Origin: Amanita rubescens
Taxonomy: Eukaryota > Basidiomycota > Agaricomycetes > Agaricales > Amanitaceae
DNA: 64,000 nucleotides
Assembly: GCA_015039365.1 (NCBI GenBank)
Contig: WION01000162.1
Coordinates: 1-64,000 of the forward strand
Direction: 5' to 3'
Below the pieces are notes generated by a model. That model was not told the DNA's origin, ran no database searches, and worked only from the letters and a program-made list of their open reading frames with translations. Below are positions 11,290-22,148 of the stretch, piece by piece. The translations under genes and the position numbers were made by a program. The stretch's first letter is position 1. The number at the start of each line of letters is the position of its first letter.

Positions 11290-14073
11290 CATGTCAACCG
11301 AAGACAACAGTGCATCGATGGTGGAACATGGGGGGTCCACTCCTACAGACAAGTTAGAAGGGGACGAGGCTGAACTGGCTCGTATGGGCTACAAACAGGA
11401 ATTGAAGTAAGTCTGGACCGCTTCGATCGAGGTCAATTCTCTAAGCCTATCACTAGACGGGATTTGGGACTTTTGCAGGTGCGCTTCTGACCCTGAATTC
11501 GCCCAGACTTACCGTTTCTAACGTATTGGTCGTCTTCTCAACCAGAACTTTGGCGTACGTCACTTTGACGGCTTCATCCACGAACCGATGCCTATCTGAA
11601 TTGTCGTGATAGATGTCGTTCTCCATTATCTCAATCCTTACAGGCATGCCATCGTTGTTTTTGTATGGTTTGGTCAGTTGAATCAGTAACCTCTGTTATT
11701 CGATAAGCTCACGTACCATTTGAAGAATACTGGTGGTCCTGCCGTTATGACATGGAGTTGGGTTATTGTTTGTAAGTTTCATATGTTGGCGTTCCCCTTC
11801 ATGCATTTATGTGTTTGGAATCTGGAGCATGTTTCACCACGTCAGTCGGACTCGCCATGGCAGGTACGCCCCATCATGACCATCTTTGGTATTAATGACT
11901 ATCCCGCACCGCAAGAGATTTGCAGGTGTGTCTTGGTGGTAATCTATCATGATAAGATTACAATTTCCATTAGCGCTCATCCAACGTCTGGGGGACCGTA
12001 TTTTTGGGCGGCTATGCTGTCAAAACGGAAATGGGCACCACTGGCATCATGGATTACGGGTATTGAAACGAATTTCCACCTCCTTTTTAACTCCGAATGA
12101 CATAAGAGTAGGTTGGTTTAACCTTCTTGGTCAGGTCGCTATTACCACTGGCATAAGGTGCGAGCCAATTCTTACCCAAGTTGTTGCTCCTAATGTCCTT
12201 GTTTGCAGTTTCGCATGTGCAACCTTTATCTCTACCGTATGCACTTTGAAATCCAGCTTTTCCCCGACACCGGGAACCACAATCGGTAAAGTCGATGATT
12301 CTAGACTGGACGGGGGCGCTGTCACTAATCCTCACTAGGTATCTACGCGGCAGTCCTAATTTCACAAGGTCGAAATTCCCGATATAGTTTCAATACCTTG
12401 CCTGATACATCCACAGGTCTTACAAATACATTTGGCGTTCGGTTGTTGCACCACCTGAACAACGTCTCCATCTGGTGGCATGCAGTTGGAACATTTGTTC
12501 TAGTAATTGCTATTTTGGCCAAGGCACCTCATCATCAGTCAGGGGACTTCGTATTCAGGACATTCCGCGACGGGACCGGGGTAGATGGTGAGGGGTGGGG
12601 ATCACGGGCATCTCCTGCATACGTTGCCATAATTGGGGTAAGAGCAGGCTCCGTACTCGACGCATCTGTGATAACGTGCTGTACGATCTCTAGATATTGA
12701 TGTCGCAGGTAAGAATTAACACCACTTGATGGTAGACGGAGTAACTTGGATTTGTATGTAGTACACGCTAACGGGTGGGTTTGGCCGGAACTACCAAAAG
12801 ATGGCAAGTTACTGACAAGTGTAATCTCGCAAATAACGAAGGATTCGATGCGAGCGCCCATGTGAGCCTCCGTCGTACTACTTGTGTTTTGCGCTTGACG
12901 AAAGACAGATGACAGAAGAGACTCGAAATGCGGCCATGTCAGGCAGCATCGGTATTGTCATGGGCATTGGAATTTCCGCTATCCTCGGATGGTATTTGCT
13001 GCTCGGTCTGCTTTTCTCCATTCAGGATTTAGAAGGGACGATAGCTTCTCCGACAGGCCAGCCTGTCACTCAGATTTTCCTTGATACTGTTGGAGAAGAC
13101 GGTGCTATAGTGCTTATGGTACGTCACATTAGGCTCTCGGGAAATATTAGACACAACCTCATGCCTGGTTCATTAATCAATAGGTTATTATTATTGGTGC
13201 CATGTATTTCTGCGGGTACGCATATCAAAATTAGCAGCTTACCGTCTAACGTCTAACTTTGATCCATTGTCAATTTGAAGCACGTTCTCTGTGACATCAA
13301 ATTCCCGAATGATGTACGCATTTGCCCGTGATGGCGGGATACCAGGGCATACCTTCTTCAACAAGGTCAGCAAACAGTGGAGATCGCCGATAAGAACAGG
13401 TTTGATACCAGCTACGATTGGGAATCTCTTACTCATGGCAAACACAAGTCTGGCTTGCGTGTACCCTCAGCTTCATACTCGGTCTCCCTAGTCTTGGCAG
13501 TTCTGTCGCATTTGCAGCAGCGACATCGATCGCGACCATAGGATTATACATATCATATGGTACGTTTCGATGTTTTACCGTGATAAGTGATCCTATCTTA
13601 GCCTGGACGGTAGGCATACCGATTTTGTTGCGTATCATGAACAGACAGGACTTCGAAAAGGGACCTTTCCACTTGGGCGTTTTTTCGATTCCTGTGGCCG
13701 TTACTGCGGTAGCGTGGATAGCATTTATTACCATCGTTTTCATATTACCCCAAATAAACGTACGTCATCACGATCACAAAAGGCTAAATGATCTGAAGTC
13801 GATTTCCTGCCTTGTTACATATAGCCCGTTAATTCTCAAACGCTTAATTATGCAGTGGTCGCCGTCGGAATTGTCGTGGCGTATTGCATTGGGTTCTGGA
13901 TCCTAAGCGCAAGGAAGTGGTTCACTGGTCCCGTAAGACAGATAAAAGGTAAAGTACTTAGATGTTATCCTATGCATGCCTGTCTGACTTGCCATTGTAT
14001 GACAGCGGAGGCTATGGGGATTGATGTGATAGATCCTGGGAACGCCGAGAAATTTGAAGAAGCAGTTTTGTGA
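11290..14073 (+). CDS. Amino-acid/GABA-type permease (APC superfamily)
   Basis: A proton-coupled amino-acid or GABA permease of the UGA4/choline-permease (ACT) group, probably in the plasma or vacuolar membrane. The ATG at 11290 begins a short acidic, cytosolic N-terminus ending MGYKQELKRDLGLLQ. About fifteen small exons then give the family sequence: NFGMSFSIISILTGMPSLF, TGGPAVMTWSWV, AHPTSGGPYFWAA, PLASWITGWFNLLGQ, SQYTLTGFDASAHM-TEET, NSRMMYAFARDGG, AVVAVGIVVAYCIGFW. Around twelve hydrophobic helices are visible. The C-terminal tail ends AEKFEEAVL. All junctions have GT-AG borders and the reading continues without frame breaks. The substrate cannot be fixed from sequence. Confidence 0.9.
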
Positions 14074-14651
14074 TCATAACTTAGACGTGGCCGCAGAATA
14101 CTGTGTTCAGACTTGTTCATTGAACCTTAGTTTTGGTATTTCGATTGCTACCAGCGCAAGGCTGTTCTCATTCATTTAGGACCGGAGAAACTACGGATAG
14201 TCATCTACGCCTACTTGCGTACTTGCCGAACGCAGATGTGGGTACTGCATGCCAAAAATATAGAACAAACGTTATGACTAGTATTGATTAACTCCATGGT
14301 CATGATACTCCGCTAGGTGGCGCTGGCGTTTTGCTAAAAGTAATATTACGGCGCTGTGCCCGTCAGGAAAGAACATCAGACTTGTTGGGCGGGTTCCCTA
14401 CGGATTATTTGTAGGTCCGAAAGCTTAGATGACGTTAGTTGGGCGATGGGATAAATTAGGCGTTCCATTTTACAAGGGTGTTAGACGGCACCAACATCGA
14501 CGTTCTTGGTGCTGTGCGTTCAAATCAGCGCTGAATGGAGTCATCGTGTACCTCAAACGTGGAACCGTAAGAGGGTGCAAACATGGGACGCATACTTTGT
14601 ATATAAGGTTGGTCTACGCAACAGCAGAACGAGCCCTGAACATAACAAAGC
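14074..14651. other. Gene-free intergenic stretch
   Basis: About 580 bp between permease and peroxidase; no exon-like open frame. It should hold the peroxidase promoter; a TATATAAGG sequence near 14598 lies about 50 bp upstream of the peroxidase ATG and is a plausible TATA box. Confidence 0.4.
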
Positions 14652-16440
14652 ATGACTCAACCGCCTCAACCGCTGAACTTGGATAATATTCAGGGAGATA
14701 TCCTGTCTGTCTTGCATCCATCTCCAAAGTAGTGCCCGCACTGATTCCGTGTTCTTAGTGGTGGGCTACCCAAGAAGACAGAGACCAAGTTCTTCTTCCA
14801 GATCTTAAATGTCCCGAACTTCAGGAAACAGCTTCAAAAAGTTATTCCGCTCATCACAACTGTGACACAAGTATTGAAGGACCAAGATGCGATTGACAAG
14901 CACAAGAAGAAGCCTTACCCGAAACCTGAATTGATTCCGCTTTGGGGAGTTAACATCTCGTTTTCGCACTTTGGATTTGTCAAGGTAACGCACTATCTGA
15001 TGAGTTTTTGCAGATTGCGATGAATTGAGATGCTGCTTTAGCTTGGGATCAGCGACAAAAACTTGATTGACTCAGCCTTCCTTGGCGGACAAGAGGCCGA
15101 TGCACAGTCCCTTGGCGACAGTGGCACGGGAGCAGGACCAACATTTGTGCCGGACTGGCTGCCCCAATTCAAACAGCAAATACATGGCTTGATTATCTTC
15201 TCGGGGGAAAGTCACGCAACTGTTAACACCAAGGTGGCACAAGTCTTGAATATATTTGGATTCGGGACGCCCGCCTCGTCGGTTGCAGAAGTCTTCCGCG
15301 TCACAGGTGACGTAAGGCCAGGAAACGAATCCGGTCACGAACAGTAAGCAAAAGACGTATTAATACCTGTGTGATATATGCTTACTCTATTTGGTAGTTT
15401 CGGGTTTAAGGATGGAATATCGAACCCCGCAGTTATCGGATTTGATAAGAATCCTCCCCCAGGGCCACCTCCCGTGCTGCCAGGCGTTATCTTGGTCGGT
15501 AGGGAAGGGGATGCGAATCAAAAGGCTCGCGACCCCTGGATGGTAGACGGAAGTTTCTTGGCGTTCCGATTCCTTCTCCAACTTGTGCCAGAGTTCAATA
15601 AGTTCTTGGATTCAAATGCCCTCAAGGTGCAAGGCTTGACGCCGCAACAAGGGAGTGACCTTCTGGGCGCTCGTCTCATAGGCCGATGGAAGAGTGGTAA
15701 ATACCGTGGAGATTGAACATGGGAGCGGTACAGCTGATGTGTTGTGCAGGTGCCCCAATTGACTTGAGGCCTTTCGACGACGATGCATTCTTGGCTACAA
15801 ACATAGATCTGTACGTCGCATGGCTCGTTCGTTTCCGCACAGCGCTCACCATCTCATGAACAGGAACAACGATTTCAGCTATGCTGCAGAGCTTGGAACC
15901 CAGAAGATTTGCCCATTCGCTGCCCATACTCGCAAGACGAACCCGCGTTCCGACCTGAATAACCAAGTTCAAACTCATAGGATCATGCGTCGCGGGATTC
16001 AGTTCGGTCCGGAGGTTACGCCCGAAGAGAAAAAGGAACAGAAGACCATTAATAATCGTGGACTGCTATTCCAAAGCTATCAGAGCAGTATCTTGAATGG
16101 ATTCCGGTTCCTTCAAATAAGTGCGTGCCGTTTATAAAAAGATCGCAGTTGATCTGATCGGTCGTCTAGATTGGGCGAATAACATTACATTCCCATTCAC
16201 CCAAACCACGAAACAGGTTCCAGGGCAAGTATAATTTTGTGCGTGGATGACGTCGGCTGAATTTCTTGTTGTAGCTTCGACGCTATAATCGGCCAGGGGG
16301 CCAACCGGCAGCTATCCGGTACCAACCCGGATGATCCTACATTAGAGCTAAACTTGCCCATAAATTGGGTCGTCCCACGCGGTGGAGAATACTTCTTCGC
16401 TCCGTCTTTGGCCGCCTTGAAGGGGACGATAGCTTCTTAA
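14652..16440 (+). CDS. Dye-decolorizing peroxidase (DyP-type heme peroxidase)
   Basis: A heme peroxidase that uses H2O2 to oxidise dyes and phenolics. The ATG at 14652 gives MTQPPQPLNLDNIQGDIL, then GGLPKKTETKFFF after the first intron. Diagnostic motifs follow: FGFKDGISNP (the GxxDG motif with the distal Asp), HTRKTNPRSDL, and HRIMRRGIQFGPE (the IxRRG-type motif), GLLFQSYQSSI and GFRFLQ. The C-terminus is NWVVPRGGEYFFAPSLAALKG. Length is about 490 residues, as expected for fungal DyPs. The mature start has no secretion signal, so the enzyme may be cytosolic or use a non-classical route. Introns are ~50-60 bp, near 14695-14760, 14985-15045, 15343-15398, 15695-15750, 15812-15862, 16120-16170 and 16228-16274. 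Confidence 0.92.
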
Positions 16441-17184
16441 GTATTGAATCCGACTTGCGCTTTTTGGATCGCCTATGAATTATGAACAATAAATTTTCTT
16501 AGCAATTTATGGTATACGTACACGGAGAAATAGCGAGCATGACAACGGAACAATCAAATGCTCTTTATGTTGCTTTGGCTAGGCATTCTGCAAATCACGT
16601 TAGAATCTAGCATCACCAGGGTTAGGGGGACGAGATTAATTTCCGGGTCCATGCATCAAACATCCACTAATCGTCTGGTGAAATCGCTCTTCGTCAAATG
16701 TCGTTCTTCGGAATTATCAACCAGGGACAGTTTGGACCAACATAACTCACAGTATTGACCCTCGATAATCTACCAGGCCTTCTACCAAGCGGTAAACTTG
16801 AGCCCAAACAAACTGGATTTCTATTGTGCAATGTAAGCTCCTGTACTGCAGACGACCCTGAGTAAGGTGACCTACATATACAGAAAAAGGTGAGACGACG
16901 GGCAGCCATATCCATCTAAATCCCCTAGCGCGTTGCATAGATAAAATTAACCATAGGAAGGGACAAAAGCAACTGACAAAGCACCTTTGGGCGAAACCGC
17001 GAGACGACGTCCTTTCGAAGCTCCTGTATGCCGTTTCGACGTGTTGATTCAATACATAAGTAGTTAGCACACACATTCGAAATCCGATGGCTCGCCTCTT
17101 GTTTAAATACTATCCATCGCCCAGTTCCATGTGAGTGCAGAGAATCGTATGACACGGTGTATTATGTGGAACAGGCGCGCTTTC
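16441..17184. other. Gene-free intergenic stretch
   Basis: About 740 bp with only short open frames overlapping on both strands and no recognisable exon. Confidence 0.35.
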
Positions 17185-17487
17185 AATGTCCGACACCGTC
17201 CCACTTGCTGTCCATGACAATACCTTGCCGCCTTGGTCCAGAAACATAACTATATGGTGAAATGGAAAAACTTAAGCCCATCTTGGAGCGGAAGGCTCGT
17301 ACGTCATGTAGGAAGAAGAGGCAAAAAAAACAAAAGGTTCAGTGGATTGAAGAGCCGGAACAAGGGGGTTATTCACGATATACAGGCCGTCATTGAAATA
17401 TCTGATATGAGTAACGAAACCGCGGACGAGTTTTGCTTAGAAGGGATCTCCAGGTGCTGCTACGGGAATGTAGGTGATGGTTGGGCC
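17185..17487 (+). pseudogene. Stray copy of the last exon of the cyclin-like gene
   Basis: The + strand here reads QKHNYMVKWK, then GVIHDIQAVIEISDMSNETADEF and YGNVGDGW. This matches the end of the cyclin-like gene at 22149-22420 on the opposite strand (QKHNYMVKWR, GVIHDIQAVVGISD, SNEPADEF, YGNVGYGW). The DNA match starts near 17224 and weakens upstream. The copy has lost the rest of the gene and its charged linker differs by small deletions, so it is a non-functional fragment in inverted orientation about 5 kb away. Confidence 0.8.
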
Positions 17488-18250
17488 TCGCGCACTGTGA
17501 ACTCGCGAACTAAGAATTGAGCTGCCCTATTCGCGGCTCGGATATGCCAGCACGGTGGGAAAATCATGTCCATCTGTAGATCCGGTGAAGAAACCGGGTG
17601 GAGGACACTTGAACCACGCGTCTGGACGACAACTTGAAATTTGTCGGTTTCAACATAGTGCCTTTAGAGTGTGGCGAACAAATGTAGAAGACGCAATGTA
17701 CAAAGGCAGGCCTGAAGAACCCAGTCAGTGGAGAAATAGACTGGCGCAATAACGGCTTCCTCTTTCCCATCGACACCAGTGGAGGAATGATGGCCATCAA
17801 CAAACAAGTCTAAATATTGGATGAGGTTGCAACGGCTGCAATCTCCTGCAAGGAGTTGGAACGGGTTGGAATCCCTACAAGCCCTATACGAATGACCCTT
17901 TTTTACTAATGTATTGCAACTCGCTGCTTGTAATATCTTATATTAGCTTACAATTCCTTGTAATTACTGCAAATTCAAGCCTTTTTTCGTGCCCCAAAAC
18001 TGGGCTACAATTCATTACAATTTATTCATTTCCATTGCAACTCTTTACAATTTACATGATACCAAGTACTTCTACTTGTCACGAATACGAAAGCAATGCG
18101 CTTACTCTACTTCCCGATCCGTGCGCTGCCGGCGCAGACTTCGGTTTGTCGGCTGCCGTTCTTGCTGCTTGCTTTGGACTTTGGCGCAGGGGAGACTCAG
18201 CGTCTGCGGGGCTTCGGGCCGATACAGCGTCTGAGGATCACGTGATTCCT
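17488..18250. other. Gene-free stretch with dispersed TTACAA/TTGTAA words
   Basis: No gene recognised. Between about 17900 and 18060 the sequence is AT-rich and repeats words such as TTGTAAT, TTACAATT and CATTACAA at short intervals, suggesting a degenerate repeat or transposon edge. It is followed by a GC-rich patch at 18110-18240. Confidence 0.35.
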
Positions 18251-19204
18251 TTAGTACGCATCTCCTGAGAGTCGCTGCAGCTCGTCATCAAGAGCCTTTT
18301 CTTTCTCGTACTTCTGAAGTACCATACCCACAAACTCTCCCCATTCCGTGTCACAACCACCCATACAATGCATGCACTTCACATATTCCCAGTATGCCGG
18401 CCGCCACCCCGCCATTTCCCAGTCGAGCACAGCGACGATGTGCACATCCCCATCGCCCAGAACCTTTATCAGAACATTTCCGGGATTGAGGTCCCCGTGC
18501 GTGAAGACAATGTCGTGGTCGTCCTGAAGTTCTTTCCGGATGATTTTTAGTCTCTCCATCGTCGGTTGATGTCTCGTCGAAATCGCCTGGACAACCGAAA
18601 CGCGCCAATCATGGTATGCGCGCTCGTCCTCGAAGGGACCCATGTATTCGTCATCAAAGCGGTCCTCGCGAAACGTGCCGCCTTTAACAGACGCTATGCC
18701 AGTGGTGCCATAATTGTGAGACTGGGGTACTACAATAGTCCTCATTTGGTCGACGAACGCCTTCAACTCATGAGCGATGGTTCTCTTCTGTGCAGACGAT
18801 AGCTTTTGGAATACATCGCGAAGAGGCACGCCTTCGACTCTTTCCATGACTAGATACGCGTAGTCCTCGTTGATCGCCCATGTGTCCAGAACGTCAGGTA
18901 AAGGGATGTTTGTATGGGCACGGATAAATCGCATGGCCTCTGCTTCATTGAATATGTTGTGCGAGCCTTTTTTCAGCATAGTGTGGCTTGTAAGCTGTAT
19001 AACGGAGGGCGTAGTCGTTGGGGGATATATGAGTTTTGCACGACGCTTCAGCTTGTCGATGAGGAGTCGTCGGGGCCACTTTAAGATCATCCCCCACAAT
19101 ATCCAAAGAAACCTTCGCATAGTTGTAGTATTTGCTATTGGCGCTGCTGGGAACAATCGTGGCACGCAAGGCGGGCCGAATCCTGCCGTGAACAACCTGA
19201 GCAA
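18251..19204 (-). CDS. Aminoglycoside-phosphotransferase-fold small-molecule kinase (APH family)
   Basis: A single-exon 317-codon frame on the minus strand. An N-terminal hydrophobic stretch (FLWILWGMILKW) precedes the kinase-like fold: YAYLVMERVEGVPL (hinge), VFTHGDLNPGNVL (Brenner-type catalytic loop with Asp and Asn), and VAVLDWEMAGWRPAYWEY (metal-binding Asp, then the typical W/Y-rich motif). These are diagnostic of the fungal APH/choline-kinase-like family, which is large in Agaricomycetes and usually has unknown substrates. Two starts are possible: ATG at 19204, or the internal ATG at 19120 just before the hydrophobic segment; the second looks more natural and leaves about 150 bp to the divergent hydrolase. 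Confidence 0.85.
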   Translation of the reverse strand: MLRLFTAGFGPPCVPRLFPAAPIANTTTMRRFLWILWGMILKWPRRLLIDKLKRRAKLIYPPTTTPSVIQLTSHTMLKKGSHNIFNEAEAMRFIRAHTNIPLPDVLDTWAINEDYAYLVMERVEGVPLRDVFQKLSSAQKRTIAHELKAFVDQMRTIVVPQSHNYGTTGIASVKGGTFREDRFDDEYMGPFEDERAYHDWRVSVVQAISTRHQPTMERLKIIRKELQDDHDIVFTHGDLNPGNVLIKVLGDGDVHIVAVLDWEMAGWRPAYWEYVKCMHCMGGCDTEWGEFVGMVLQKYEKEKALDDELQRLSGDAY

Positions 19205-19270
19205 ACAAACATATTAGTACCGCACAGCCCTGACCCAACTCACTAAGATTATACCTGCTACGTCTGCACC

Positions 19271-20345
19271 ATGCCGCATACTTCTCGACTGAACATCAAA
19301 GACATCGTTGACCCAAGTACATACTCAGCATTTCTTTTTTTTTCTTTTTTTTTCCTTGCTTTTAGGTTCAATTACTAAATCCGATGTACTACTCCAGCTT
19401 ATCCTTTACTCGAGGCCAAGCGAGCTTCAATTAACGCCATCAAGCGCGCGACATATGCTTACGGTTCTACTGATGCTCATCAGGTTAGTCACAGGTCAAG
19501 AAGTTGATAGAACCGAGCTTTTGATGCAATTTCAGCTTGACGTTTATTATCCACCGTCATCCTCCGCTCAGGCTGGAGGCGACTCCCAACCGCCCATCGT
19601 CGTCTTCTTTCACGGTGGCAGTTTAATCCATGGATCCCGCTGCTCCCCGCCTCAGTACTTGGTTCACAACAACTTGGGCGCCTATTTTGCTTCGAGGGGG
19701 GTGCTTGCGGTCATCGCGGACTATCGTCTTGTTCCCAACGCTGTCTTTCCGCAAGGTGCGGAAGACGTTCGCGACGCCTTATTGTGGGTGACCGAACATG
19801 TGTCTGAGGGCGATCCTACTCAGATTTACGTCCTCGGGCACTCGGCGGGTGGGATACATGTTGCCAACATGTTACTTCTTCCTCATCTATTCCAGCTACA
19901 GCTGAGACAAGCACTTCGTGGTGTCGTGCTGATAGGTGTGCCTTATGAGATACCTGGAGGGAAGATGCCAGAATTGCAAAGCGCGGCTACTCAGTACTAC
20001 GGCAGTGTTCGAAACATAGCTCTAAATCAGCCGCTTGGTTTGCTTCGTCGGGCTGGGACCGGCGGGCACATCACCGTCTTGCCTCCTATTCGAAATATAA
20101 CGGGCGAGAATGAACCTCGGTGCATAAAGGGCGGTGCCAGGGCATTTTCAAAGTTGTTTCGAGAGAAGGGAGGTGTTCTGGAGGATTTTACACTGCAAGG
20201 ACATGACCATGTCAGTTCGATCCTTGCCCTGAGCACGGATGTAGGCGAAGAATGGGCACAGGAGATTGTTAACTGGATCTCGAGGTGCGGTGCAGCCCCT
20301 TGTGGACAAGACATGACTTGCACTGAGAAAGATGAGTTAATCTAA
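19271..20345 (+). CDS. Alpha/beta hydrolase, carboxylesterase-like
   Basis: The ATG at 19271 gives MPHTSRLNIKDIVDP. After an intron ending CTCCAG near 19400, the frame reads YPLLEAKRASINAIKRATYAYG; a second intron (about 19481-19535) leads to LDVYYPPSS. The core has the oxyanion-hole motif VFFHGGSL and the nucleophile elbow GHSAGG (catalytic Ser), with GHDHVSS supplying a likely catalytic His near the C-terminus. Length is about 320 residues without a signal peptide, so probably an intracellular esterase or lipase-like enzyme. A broken copy of its 3' end lies at 21766-21950. It is divergently paired with the APH-family gene. Confidence 0.85.
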
Positions 20346-20948
20346 ATGCCCCTGTAGTTCGAATTCTTTTACATATGACATCTGATTATCAAGGCGTATG
20401 TAAATGGTGTAGATCTGGCATAGAGAGTGCGTCCTGGTTGCCTGTTCTTCCGTTTCGATCAACTTATTTGTATCTGGTTCGCTATTTTGCTTCCTTCACT
20501 CATTTATACCTGTCTAGTTTATTCCGCTAGCGCTCAGGCTTACAGTGTCAGCCCAATTTTTTGCATAGATATGGGCCTAGCACTGACGTAATCAGCATAA
20601 GACGTTGTGGGCCGTCGTCGTTGGAGATAAGCCAGGTGGCAGAGATTAGGTTCAACCCGTGTAAGCGACTCAAAGAGCATAGGATATTGCTGTGGAGGTC
20701 ACGAGAACGTGGCAGAGATTAGGTTCAATCCGTATAAGGTTGACTTTGTTCTGGGTCAGCTAGTACAGTACAAGGCCCAATGCTTCCCGTACCGGTGGCA
20801 GCTGCACTGCCTACATACACTACATAAAGAGACTTGCCAGTGCGTTCTCTTTCTGTCCCTCAAACCTTATACCAGGCTAATCACAGAGCCACTCTAATCG
20901 TGAGCCATCATCCCTCTGACACTGAAACTAACACAAATTCGTCCCTTC
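20346..20948. other. Intergenic region with a short direct repeat
   Basis: No complete gene seen. The first exon of the next gene probably lies near 20800-20900 but I could not fix its start. A ~29-bp direct repeat (core GTGGCAGAGATTAGGTTCAA) occurs at 20636-20664 and 20709-20738, the two differing at a few bases. Confidence 0.45.
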
Positions 20949-21360
20949 AGATGTCTTACTCTACATTGTCCACTATCGCCGAGAGAAAGACCCGTATCAT
21001 TGGTCCATATTCGTCGAAAAGGATGCTGAAGCCTTGGACGGCGCGATCTTCGACATCCAAGGAACTCCAGAAAACTTTACCTTCAGATCGAAGGGAAAGG
21101 CAAGCATGAAACGATCCACTGCATATGCTGGTCGTGTATGTGTTGGCATCACTTTGGGGACGGATCAGAATCTCGGCAAAGTCGAGAAGGCGCTGAAAGA
21201 GGTTAAAATTGTTCACAACGATGAGAACTGGAATTGCCAAAATTGGGCGTTGGAGGGTTTGGCAATGCTGACGAAGAAGAAACTACTTGTGCTTCCCGCA
21301 AATGTTACACAATATCTTTCGGAGGAGGAGATCCGCGAGGCGCTTGGATCCAAGAAGTAG
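20949..21360 (+). CDS. Small protein of unknown function (5' exon not found)
   Basis: After an intron ending CCCTTCAG at 20950, a frame gives VLLYIVHYRREKDPYHW, then SIFVEKDAEALDGAIFDIQG, a Lys-rich middle and NWNCQNWALEGLAML, ending in ALGSKK with a stop at 21358-21360. The HWSIFVE...IFDIQG and NCQNWA patterns resemble small basidiomycete proteins of the uncharacterised DUF6914-like type, but I am not certain. The first in-frame ATG in this exon is far inside the conserved part, so an upstream exon must exist. Confidence 0.55.
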
Positions 21361-21765
21361 TATGGGGTAATAATGGGAACGATGATGTACATGGTGGTGT
21401 TGGAATAGTCGAAGTGGACATACACCTTGATTACGGAATAAAAAAAAAGGAATTCGAACTGCAGGGGGATTTAGATTTGATTTCTGTCAATGAAATGAAC
21501 TATCTCACCCACCCAACTCGAAAGAGACAGGTAGCGGTGAATGGTTTGGGCATTCAAGTCTATGAGGCTCGACAGGAGCCTCCGAGTTAGTAGGGGGAAA
21601 TCTGATTTTCTGCAGATTATGAAGTAAGCTGTGGGGATCACTGGCATGGGACTTCTTTCTCAAACGGGATTCGAAACTTAATGAATGTAGATTGATCTGA
21701 GCTTGACATGTAAGCACAAACAAGGCAGAAAAGGCAGAATTAAACATTAACTAGAGTATGGGTGG
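21361..21765. other. Intergenic stretch
   Basis: About 400 bp with no supported gene; short open frames only. Confidence 0.3.
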
Positions 21766-21950
21766 CATTGAAGGGAGGCATTCTGGAGGATTTACTCTGT
21801 AAGGACATGACCACGTCAGTTCAATCCTTGTCCTAAGCACAGATGTAGGCGAAGAATGGGCACAGGAGATTGTTAACTGGATCTCGAGGTGCGGTACCGT
21901 CCTGCAAGGCCTGGCTTGCAATGAAAAGAGAATGAAAGATGAGTTGACTA
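21766..21950 (+). pseudogene. Broken copy of the alpha/beta hydrolase 3' end
   Basis: This stretch is highly similar to 20165-20340 of the hydrolase: GHDHVSSIL, STDVGEEWAQEIVNWISRCG. A CAA-to-TAA change just before GHDHV creates a stop in the copy. Only the last ~60 codons are present, in the same orientation 1.6 kb downstream, so this is a fragmentary tandem duplicate. Confidence 0.85.
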
Positions 21951-22148
21951 AGCTTTTCCGACAATCATTACATTATGATGCCGCTCAGTGCCTGCGCTTA
22001 TATGCCAACCTCAGATTAAATTATTCACGTCGTGTGTACAAGGGACGACTTCTCATTTTGCTTGCATTATAATCACAAGAATAGACAAGCACCCGAAAAA
22101 CGAAAGACGTGCCTTTCGAACCGCTCAGATCTTGCCTTCATGTATGCG

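Noticed and set aside
17900..18060. Possible CRISPR-like spacing of TTACAA/TTGTAA words
   Set aside because: Units are short, irregularly spaced and not identical; the genome is eukaryotic. Treated as a degenerate AT-rich repeat.
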